64,000 nt of DNA from Triplophysa rosa (lineage: Eukaryota; Chordata; Actinopteri; Cypriniformes; Nemacheilidae): the NCBI RefSeq assembly GCF_024868665.1, contig NC_079895.1, forward strand, positions 22,273,248 to 22,337,247, given 5' to 3'. Both the position numbers and the translations under genes were made by a program. The notes under the pieces are model-generated. The model saw only the letters and a list, made by a program, of their open reading frames with translations. It was not told where the DNA came from and ran no database searches. Of the stretch, positions 36,236 through 48,200 are shown piece after piece; position 1 is the first letter of the stretch; the number at the start of each line of letters is the position of its first letter.

Positions 36236-39200
36236 GCTCTCTCGCTCTCTCTCTCTTGCGAATGCTCGATGATGATGATTCATGTTGTCTGCCCTAAAAA
36301 GACTCCTCTTCTCATCTCCGGCTCCCTCTAAATCTTTCATCCACAGCTGTCTCAATTTAATCTCAATCACTCTGGGTAGCTCTTTCTTTGCCCTCTTTTA
36401 CATATTTTCAGTCTCTTTCTCTTTCATTATCAGAAGCGGGATTCTGTCAGAGACATTATAAGATGGAGGAAGCAGCCCCCTGATTAAAAAATGAATGAAT
36501 GCTTGAAGTCACAGTTACTCATTACGGGCTTGTAGGAAAGGAAGTTTTATCTTTAATTTAACCATATATATATACACAGTATAATGCAGGTAATATCCCA
36601 TCACCTTGCAGCATCTTATATGATGAGGTCATCGCTCAGCACCTGTCAGAGAAAGAATGTGTTTGATTGTTCATCTTAATTTAATTTGTGGGTTTTAATG
36701 TTACGTGTGTCCCAAATCATTTTTCAGTGAGGTAATAATAAACTTTATTTTATATAGCGCCTTTAAAAGCAGCATCTCAAAGCGCTTTACATACATATAC
36801 AAATATGGAGTAAAAAGATACACACAAAAGTACAAGCAATAAAAACAAATCAAACAAAACAAAGGTCAAAATAATAAAACACAGATTAAGCACATAAATC
36901 ACCTAAACGCTAACCTAAAAAAGTAAGTTTTAAGGGACGATTTAAAAACACTAAGGGATTCAGCATTTCTAATCTTAGAAGGTAAGGAATTCCACAATTT
37001 AGGAGCCAGTGAAGAGAAAGCCCGATCGCCCATAGTTTTAAGCCGAGTTGTTCGAACAGATAAAAGACCAGCTTCAGAGGAGCGTAGAACACGTGTAGGT
37101 ATGTAGGGGGTTAAAAGCTCTGACAAATATTGAGGAGCCAAATTATTCAAGGCCTTATAAGTAAGCATGAGAATTTTAAAATCAATACGAAAACTAACAG
37201 GATGCCAGTGCAATTTTTCCAAGACAGGTGTGATGTGCTCCCTTGCGCTGGTCCTAGTCAGTATTCTGGCAGCTGAATTTCGTACCAACTGTAATTTACT
37301 TAGGGTAGTTTTTGAAACTCCAGCCAGCAATGCATTACAGTAATCAATACGCGAAAACACAAAAGTGTTGATTAACTTTTCAGCCACTGAAAAAGTCAAC
37401 ATGGGACGTAATTTGGCAATGTTTCTGAGATGAAAAAACGATGCTTTGAATGTATTACGAACATGCAGATCAAATGTTAGGTTGACATCAAATATCACCC
37501 CCAGATTTCTTAGTTTAGTTTGAAACTGTGAAGCAGACCCATCCAGACCTAAAGTTGCGGACTCTGCTTTGCGCAACTGGTGGGGTAATCCAATAAGTAT
37601 CACTTCGGTCTTATCACTGTTTAGACAGAGCAAATTTTCAGACATCCATTTTTTCTGAGTGTCATCGGCATAAAAGTGGAAGTTAAGACCAAGTGTTTTT
37701 AAAACTTGACCAAGAGGAAAAATGTAAATATTAAAAAGTAAAGGGCCCAAAACTGATCCCTAGGGAACACCAGAGTGCACCACACCGACCTCAGACCTGC
37801 AACCACCCATCACAACAAACTGCTTGCGATCAGAGAGATAGGATTTAAACCACTTTAATGCAGAATTAGAAACTCCAAAGACAGTCTCTAAATGGGTGAT
37901 TAAAATAGAGTGATCTATAGTGTCAAAAGCGGCACTAAGATCAAGAAGAATCAGTATAGATAGGCGACCCAAATCAGAAGCCATTAACAAGTCATTGGTG
38001 ACCTTAACTAATGCCGTTTCAGTACTGTGTAGTTTTCGGAATCCAGATTGAAGTGGCTCAAAAAGATTGTTTGAAGAAAGATGTGAAAGCAATTGAGAAG
38101 CCACTGTTTGTTCAAAAATTTTGGCAAGGAATGGAAGATTAGAGATGGGACGAAAATTATTCAGGTTATCAAAGTCCATGTTGTTAGTTTTTGGTACAGG
38201 GGTGACAGCAGCAATTTTAAGTGCAGCTGGCACAACACCAGTGCACAAGGAGTCATTGATAATACTCAAAACAACAGGACATAGGGAATCAAAACATGAT
38301 TTAAACAGACAAGAAGGAACCGGATCAACTCTAGAAGTCGTAGCTTTCATTTTCAATACCATATTACAGAGAGACTGGGAGTCATGAATGGCAAAGTTGG
38401 AGAGAGAAATACCAGAAAATGCCGAAATACATAAGGAAGAATCAACCAAAGTATGAGTATTGATAATGTGGTTAAATATATAATCAATTTTGGTGTTAAA
38501 AAACTCCAAAAACGTATTACAAAGGTGAGTTGAAGCAGGAACACTAGAGTGATTTTTAAGCAGCTTGTTGATTGAGTGAAACAGTTTAGGGTTTCTCTGT
38601 AGGTAAAAGGTAAAAGTTGTTAAAAGATGCACCAACCTTGGCTGGTGTTTTCTGTGGGTCTTTTCTTTATCTGAAATGTGTACTTACCTCTGTGAGGGGT
38701 AATATTCCTGTAATTCGATTTAAGCTATGTATGTTGCCGTTCTTAATGTATCTGGCCACTGGTGAGCTATTCGGTTTCATGTATTCATCAAAACTAATTT
38801 TTACTCTCATTTGGCACTCAGTGAGTATTAATTTTAGACTCTGTCGGGGGCTTTTCCAATATTGCTTGTCTTAAAGGGACCCAAGTTCTGCCCAACTATC
38901 CCACCATCTGCATGCGCCAGCGTAGGTGTGTAGGGTGTAACTTTTACCGCATGTGCGATTTTAGTATGCGTTGTCAAACTTGTGCTTCTTCTTCATCCAA
39001 GTCTGTTTGATCAAAGCTTTGATGCTCCTCCCAGTTAAAGTTCTTTTTGAATATTTAAATCTCTGTTCTGTGGACCCCTCACTGCAGAGGTCGAATGAAT
39101 AACAAGACTTTTATTGTGTGTGTGTGTGTGTTGAATTTTCTGCTGAGGACAGGAATGGTTTACCGTATTTGCCTCCCACTTATAGCCCAGTTTTGTGTGT

Positions 39201-42200
39201 ATGTGATGAATCTTTGTTTACAGCAGCACTCACACTTATTTTGGCCTTAGAATTCTGTATACGTTTTTAGTTTCTGTCAGTCACACTCAACATACACACC
39301 TGTCCTGTAGATAAGTGGTTTTCAACATTTTGTCCTTGAATCCTTCCCTCCATACATATAAGAAAACCTTATTGAAAGACCGGGTCTCTTTTTTTGTGAA
39401 ATGTGGCAAGCCCTCAGGTGAAAGTTTTCAAAAGAGAACAGCACGTGGATGCAGAATTATACACACAATTTAACTGTGATATTATTGGACTCTAGCCCAG
39501 TCGGGACTGAGACGACACCACTGCTAAGCTCTTTATATTCTCTTGGGTCATAAAAATGCGTGTATGTATGAAGTTAAATTAGTGCCTAAAAGATTTGCAT
39601 GCGCAGGATAACATTTGTAAAAGCGTACGTGACATTGCAAGCGTAAAATAAATTTGCATTCGCACAAAAGTTTTGTAAAGGTGTAAATCAAGCTGCAAGC
39701 GAAAGAAAACAAGTTTTGCAGCATTGTATCATTTTTCGTAAGTGTAATTCATGTGTTGTGAAATGGCAACTTCATATTACGTCAAATAATTATGATCTGT
39801 ATTCTTCTGACCTCCGTTTTTTCCACGCTTAAACTTTTGGCACGTTTTTTGCGCTGAAATACGGCCAAAAGCATTGCGAGTCTGTAAACGAAGGTGTGCA
39901 TGCAAAAACAATGGTGTTATGAACTGCAAAACGGATTCATCGCGCAGAACCTGTCTTTGTGTGTGTAAAATAAATCTGTTGCAAACGTCTTGCCTACGCA
40001 GGCGAAAACTGTTTCTTGCAGTAAACCGATGTGTACGGTTCCGTCTCGCACGTACACTTTTGGCACGATATACAATTCTTTAATCATTTAGCTGATTGAC
40101 ATGTGTTGATACTGAATTCTTAGCTGGTGTCTTGGAAAGAAAATCTTGTTTAAAATGTATTGAATTATCAGTGCTATAAATTCTATACATCATGTAAATC
40201 TGCTTAAACCATGAACTATAATTATACAATCTACAATTAAAACAGTTAATACCAAGTTTCTAGGTCTTGCGTTTATGCAGTGCTTCTTCCCAATAATACC
40301 AGAAGCCATAATTTACTGCAAATGGCTGAGATTTGGGTGACTCAAGTTCTCAACACGTTTTTATATTTTTAAACTATTTATGCAGGAAATTTATAAAATG
40401 TGCATAGCTAATATGCATAGTATGCTAAATCCTGGGAAAACCTAAACTCCAATAAGTCTTAATCAATTGGTTGTGGACTAAGCGGGACAGTCGCAAACGA
40501 AGCCTATCCAATACAGCATCCAACATCAAATCCTTAAGAGACCATTAAAATTACAGTGTAAATTCTCATACATTTGGAATTAACAGTTTTAATTATAGAT
40601 TGTAGCATCAGTTCAATGGTTTAAGCACATTTTCATGATGTACAGAATTTCTATCCTTATGAAATTAACCATGTTTTTGTAGTAGCAACCATGGTGTTAG
40701 GATTACCATTGGCAAACCCAGTTTTACTGTGGTTAAACAATTATTTTTTAATTTTCGTAAGGGTATATAGTAGTAATTCAACACATGTCAGTCAGGTTAA
40801 TGTTTAAAGAATCGTGTACAAATTAGATATCTGTGATCGCCTGGGTGCATGCATTAAAATGTCTGATGTCTGCTTGACTGGCGCGTTATTGAACCAATCA
40901 GATAAGAGAAAACGATGAGTCATCAGGAACCTCATTTGATTGGTCACAAGAAGGTAGCCCCGCCAAAAGTGTACGCGCGAGACGGAACCGTACACATCGG
41001 TTTACTGCAAGAAACAGTTTTCGCCTGCGTAGGCAAGACGTTTGCAACAGATTTATTTTACACACACAAAGACAGGTTCTGCGCGATGAATCCGTTTTGC
41101 AGTTCATAAAACCATTGTTTTTGCCAAAAAAACGTGCCAAAAGTGTAAGCGTGGAAAAAACGGAGGTCAGAAGAATACAGATCATAATTATTTGACGTAA
41201 TATGAAGTTGCCGTTTCACAACGTCATGTGAGTGTGTGTGCACTGTATACTTTGTGTGTGTTGTGTGTGAATGAGAGTGTGCGTCTGTGTTTTATGCTAT
41301 ATTCACAGAGATACAGAGGAATGAAATGTGTTTTACAGGACGACAGTTTTACTGTCATGTCCGCTTCATTCATACAAACTTGTTAAAGTAACAACTCACA
41401 ACTCAAGCAACTTGTTGTACAATGTGCATGATTAATAGAAAGAGCTTTCTGAATTTATCATGTGATTAACGTGATGTTTTGCTTTTGAAACAATACCGTT
41501 TTTCTGCTGAGGGAGATATTTTGAAAAACCACATATCGAATTAAAAAGGAAGTATCGACTGGTCCCAAACAGTGGAGGATCTTCTGGTATATTCCATGAA
41601 GTACCTATGACAAACATTTTTGCATTCGTGTTTCACCTCAAAGCGTATAAGCTCCTGCCTGTACACTGTCCCAAGGTTGTGAGCAGTTCTAGAGTCACCA
41701 ACAGATGAACTTCCACATTCATGTTTTTATTTTCCAATTTTTGTGATGTCATTTTTTTGTATTATTTGTTTTACAGATGGCGGACCAAGCAGAACTTGGA
41801 CTATTCCTTTCTAATGATGTATGCCGTCAACAAAGGGATCTTTTATGTGCAGGTAACCAAATTCACAAATGTTAAATTGAAAATTTGTGCGACGCAACAT
41901 TGGAATTGCAAGCAGTCAAACAGACCTCTCCCATTCTATACTGGTTAACAAATAAACCATCCCACCACAAAATCTTGCCACTGACAGGCGTACCCAGATT
42001 AATGTTTTGAGGGGTTTAAAAGGAAGAAATGTTAAAAAGGCTTTACCTGATCATCTTCCAAGAGGGATTCTTCAGTCAAGAGGGATAGTCCAGATTATAA
42101 CACTTAACATAACACTGTGTATATTCCCCTCTGGTGAACAAGCTAACATGAAATGCAGGGGCGCACAGACCTGTTCAACTTGTTTCATATTTGGAACAAG

Positions 42201-45200
42201 TTTGTGATTCCCCCACACAGACACTTTATAGAGGTGCTGCATTAAACCAAAGTCCCTTTAGGCAAGTCGTGGCTCTCTGTGTCTATCTCTGAAATCCCTG
42301 GCTAAACTCGCAATTAAATAACATTTGCGACCAACAATTAAACCATACATCATGTGCATAGGTTGGCAAGCAAGACTCTGTATAGAGCCCCGACCTTTAG
42401 CCATTGACGATTGGTTCTTTTTACTGGAAGGCGGGACTTTTTCAGACATATTGAACTTTGCGTTTCCCCCACTCATAGTGATAGCAGTGCTGCATCTTGT
42501 TAATATCTATAAACTTCGATTAAACCAAAATTTAAAAACCAAGCAGGCATCTCTATATTTAATATTTATTTAATATACATTGATACGATGTCACAGCAGT
42601 GTTCATGAGCTGATTAAAATAAAAATTACAATGCCTATTTTTTTCATGAAATATTGCAGCGTTTATTGTGAATAGTTTATCAATGTGGGTCATACTCTTT
42701 TTAAAACTCATGTGCCCTCATGAAACTAAATCTGAAAATGCACTTCTGTCCTGTAATGACTGTCCATCTTAAATGATGGCTTGGGCGGAGCATCTGTTTA
42801 CTTCTCCCCTCCAACTGTCAGTCTGCTGCCAGTTCCGTTTCAAAATGCAACGGCTGTTTTTATACCTCCAATCAAATCGCAGAGAAAGACGAAAGCCACG
42901 GCCACTATTGTTCTCATTCAAAATTCCATGCATCAAAATACGGAAGTAAAAACGATGGCAACTTACAGTTCACAGGGACTTTAATAACCTTGATCAACAT
43001 AAATGCTAACTGACATTTCTGGTTTCAAATTGAGTTTTTACGGTTTCATATGGTACACATGTAGGGATTGACAACAATGTTAAACTTCTGTAGACATGCT
43101 GATGTGAGAGGTAATATATCCCCCTCACCTTTTAGTTCACTCTCATGCTCCTTAGGTTTAGTTTCTATGCGTTTGCATTAAATGTCGTCTGACCTTTGAC
43201 ATTTTCCCAAGAAAAAGAAAAAACACCATCATCTGATATTGTTTATGTCATTGTAAATACAATCATGTCTGTCTCATTCTCACACGCTCCTGTCTGTCTC
43301 TCTGTCTGTCTGTGAATGTTGTTTTCATTCATTTTGTTTTGTTTTGTGCTTTGCCAATAAACCTCTCCAGTATCCTCATGTCTTTGTGTTTTGTATACAC
43401 GCTGTGCTGTCGTAGGAGAGGGGAAAGGTATTGCTTTCATCATATTTTGTAACTCAACAAGGGTGTAGAACATGCGCTAATTTGGTTTGGCTGTGCTTTT
43501 ATTAGCAGATGGAGCATGTATGTTTTTTCCCTCTTTCTTCGGGTTGATTGTTAGTTATCGGGGTGATGTTTGTAGTATGTGCAGGTTGTGTCAGTATGAT
43601 GTGTTCTGTATGATTCACCTGTTCCTGTTTTTCTTTCAGTTAGAGGACGATATCGTTGCCAAGCCCAACTATTTTGCCACAATGAAAAACTTCGCCCTAC
43701 AACTCGCCAGTGAGGACTGGATGATTCTTGAGTTCTCACAGCTGGGCTTCATTGGTGTGTGTCTTTTTTCTAAAATTGTTTGTCATTTTTTAAATATATA
43801 AGCTACTGCAGACAATAGCCAGTTTATATCAATTGCTATGTTGCAAATGTGTGACTTATCTGTGGAACACAAAAGAAAAGGTGAACAAAACATACATTCA
43901 CAGCAGGTTGTCAAACCAAAAAAATGACAAAATTTCTCCTTTTGTGTTCCACAACTTCAGAGTGAGTAAACAATGAGGTTTTTTATTTTTTTACTACTAC
44001 TTCAATATATTTATAAAGTTTATTGTCATTATATAAGATTATGGTTCAAGTCTGTTCAAGTCCGTTTTTCCCAATTTCAGGAAAGATGTTCCAAGCCCCA
44101 GATCTAAATCTCATAGTGGAGTTTATCTTCATGTTTTACAAAGAGAAGCCCATTGATTGGCTGCTGGATCACATACTATGGGTCAAAGTTTGCAACCCTG
44201 AGAAAGACGCTGTGAGTCAATACTCGCTCCATGCATGTTTGTTCAACACCTCTGCTGTGGTGTGTCAGGACAGACCTTTTCACTCCTCTGTGCAGCATAC
44301 ACACACATTCAGTGTCTTATTTCTTATATTTTACGTGTCCGTCCTTCTCACGTTGCAATGTTCTCTCTAGAAACACTGTGAGAGGCAGAAGTCTAGTCTG
44401 CGCATTCGTTTCAGGCCCTCTTTATTCCAGCACGTTGGTTTGCATTCCTCCCTGGCTGGGAAAATCCAGAAGCTCACGGTAACTCTTATTTCATAAGTTT
44501 TCTTTGCCAGTATCTTTTTTACCAGTTTACTGTTGTCTCAACTTCTGTACTACGTTTACACTTGGCATAAACATTCGTCTTTGGTGGTCAGCCAAGACAC
44601 AATATCGCTTGCACCTGGTGGTAACATGCGTCTCAAGTACTTCTCCTGTGACCGCTTGTGATTGGATATCAAGTGAAGAGGCTCTGATTTCAGTACTACG
44701 CGACACGCACCAATATGTCTGAGCCATTACCCTTGTTGGTCATGTGACATATCGCTCATGCAACATACTACATATCGCTCATGCAACATACTACATATCG
44801 CTTGTACTGCCATACGAATGACCCCGGTTTGTATCCTGACTCTAATAAAAGCAAAAAAAAACTAGTGTTCAACAGCAGTGGTTCTCAAACTGGGGGCCGT
44901 GGCCTCCTGGGGGGGGCCCCAAGATGGTTCCAGGGGGCCACAGATTTTGTGGCAGTTTAGATATATAGATATCTATCGTACATTTTGTGCAATCAAACAT
45001 CAGAAAAAACAACACCACCAACCAAAAGAATTGATGTTTTAGCATTGTTTAACTGAATATTTTCTTGGTTTAATTAAAATTTTAAGTTTAAGATTATAAG
45101 TCTTTGCGGCCCCCCAAATAAAGCAATGCACTCTACACAAAGGGGGCCTTACAACAAAAAAGTTTGAGAACCGCTGTTCTACAGCACACTAATACACTTG

Positions 45201-48200
45201 AATTTTAAACCTAGTTTAAAGCAAAATGCTTTTTAACAAAATTTAAACTACAATAAAAAAAAATACTAAAAATAAAAATGAGTATTTTTAATCAAATAAA
45301 AGGATATTTAGAAAAGCTTATTTTTAGAAAAGCACTTTTTATTCAGTTGTTTCATATCAGACTGCCTACCGTTGACAATCTGTGTTTCAGTGCAATAGAT
45401 GATTTACATGGGAGTGTCCTGTCCTGTTATCAGGGTTTACAGTACACAACATGATCACATGTGTTTCTGACTACCTCTGAATGTGCTTTCAAAGAACTGT
45501 TTCATAAAACAGACCCTGTTGACACCCTTTTGTGACACTGTACTTCTGATCGGACTGATTCTAAGATGAGACCAGATGTAAGCCAGGGCTTTCTGACCTT
45601 GCTGAAGTTGCATACACACATATTTTGCCTTTTTGTTATCTTTTTTATCCTGTTATCGCTTCTTGAATCACTGACATTTAGTTTGCTGTTATAAGTACAG
45701 TATCAATGCCGGACATCACTTGCACTTCCTGTTGGCCGCAGTCATAACTTCCTCTGCTTTCTGCTCTCTAAGGATAAAGACTTCCTGAAACCTCTACTGC
45801 ATAAGATTCACGTGAACCCGCCGGCTGAAGTTTCCACCTCTCTTAAAGTGTATCAAGGCCACACGCTTGAGAAGACCTACATGGGCGAGGACTTCTTCTG
45901 GGCCATCAATCCAATGGCTGGAGACTACGTTCTGTTTAAGTTTGATCGACCGGTCAACATAGAAAGGTCGGTGGCCACGTCTTCTGTGCCGGCTTTGTGT
46001 AAATGGCTGGAGGTACAGATGGACACGGGTTCAAGTGTTCAGAAGTTTGACAATATAGCTGTTAAAGTGCTTGGGTTATTTAACTTTAATTTGCTGTAAT
46101 ACTGCGTTGTAATGAAATATTAATATTTACTTAATCCTCACTTCACCAAAAGTGTTGTTCACACTTGTTCAGAGAGCTCTAACCAGAAGTCGTCATTCAC
46201 ACTTCTGCATTTCTCTGTGTGGAGGTGTCTAATAAGAAGCTTCTAAAATAAGGAGCTGCATACACAAACCTCTGGAGAGAGCGAGAGATGTAATGGAAGA
46301 AATGTTGAACAAATTTATATTTTATATACGGTTTCAAAGGACGTACGCATCTGGCTGGAAGTTAACTTCCAGTCTGTGTTTGGTTATAACAATTTATTTT
46401 ATATCAAATTAATATTAATTTATATTAATATTTTATTGTATATTAATTGTATTAAATGAAATTAAAATGACTCAACGGTTATTGATTCTTTGCGGAGGTC
46501 TACCGGAAAGGCCACATAACGTTTATGTTGTTGCCACTGAAACCGTCTATAACTTTGTAAGATAGCATTTCTTACTTTTTGAAAGCGTATGAGACCTGGT
46601 TCAAAACATTTTCCCCAACTTCCGGTTTCATGTTCAGAGGTATTCAAAAAAGCTCATGATCACATTGTGTTTGTAGCATAAGCTAAACTTGCCTGGTGTA
46701 TCCCGGACAACAATAAAGGACTACCCACACACCTGGCAATTACCTATTGTGCTAAAAACGCGGATATTACTTAGATATATGCACATTTTTAAGGAAATAA
46801 ACATATTTTTCAAAACTTCAACATAGATTATGCATGCATTTCCATGAAAATGAAGTTGAATTGATACAGGTGGTTACCTAAAATAACAAAGTTTTCATTT
46901 AAATTTACATGCATATTTTGTATAAAAGTATCTGCCAAATGCATGTTATGGTTGTTTATTGGGATTTTTGTTTGTTTGTTTTTTCCAATCTGCATGCAGT
47001 AACATACAGTGATAATCATTCAAGGGATAGTTAAAAGAAAAATGCTATCGTTTAATTACCCTCATGTCATTCAAAACCTGTATACAGGTTTATGGCTCTT
47101 TCGAAAATGATGCATATTTGGAATGATATGAACATGAGTGAATAATGACATCATTTTCATTTTGTGTAAAAGTTGATTGGAATAAGAGACCCTTCCCTTT
47201 GAGACCCATCACAAACAGTTGGAGATTTCCAGGTGAAGACATTGATCTTCTGATCACTAAATCAGTCAGAATCAGGTATAAACAGGACCTATGATAGGTA
47301 GGGAGACCGTATCTGTATCTCAGAAACAGACCCAGACAGGCAGGCAGACCGTTATAAGAACATGCAGCCATTAATGTTCCTTGTCTAGCATGGGCTTGAC
47401 CTCTTCAGAGTGTATAAACAGTGCTAACAAGATGAGCTCTCCATTTACTTGTGTGACTAGATTTAATTAACAGCTTTCATGTAGAGACCCTTTATCTCTC
47501 TGTGTGTGTGTGTGTGTGTGTGTTCTAAGTTAGGCACAACTTTCTAAGTTCTGGCCCATGTCCTGCAAATGGGTGTGCGCGCGCGTACAATCCGTACATG
47601 CGTGTTCATGAATATTCATGAGTTTGTGCCTGGACATGAATGTTCATTTACAATCAGCTTTATGATTGGCAGGTTCCTTTTTCGCAGTGGAAACCAGGAG
47701 CACCCTGGAGACAAAATCGAGAACACTACCGTCGAGATCCTGCCCGTCACGGTAAAAAATAAAAAACACACTCTTTATTAGATTAATACAGTTTTCTTCA
47801 AACGTCCAGACAAGCCCTGGGGTGACAAGTTTGTCAGAGTCTAACTGCAGGCTTACTGACAGCAATATCTAGCATACGCCTCCTGTGTATGCTGTTACCC
47901 CGGCTAATTTTAGTCAGTATCAGGTTGGAGCGGTCGTGGTAATGAGGCCGTCTACTGCCACCCTGCTGTGATACACATCTTAAAACACCTTCAAATTGGC
48001 TTTGATGTTTGTTCCCGTAGACTTTCCGTGAATAAATGAGACCGGTAATACATCCAAGTTTGTGAGCTTGGTTCCACTTATAATTTGATCAAAGTTTACT
48101 TAAGTTGCTTCCAAAATTGTGTATAAATGTGTTATCATATTATATTGTAGTGGCCCCCACGAAAGCTCTGTAATCGCATGTAAATGAGAATTTAATCTCT

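Noticed and set aside
44023..44370. Open frame of 115 codons reading through an mgat4a exon into flanking introns
   Set aside because: Only 44081-44211 is conserved; flanks are intron with proper AG/GT borders.
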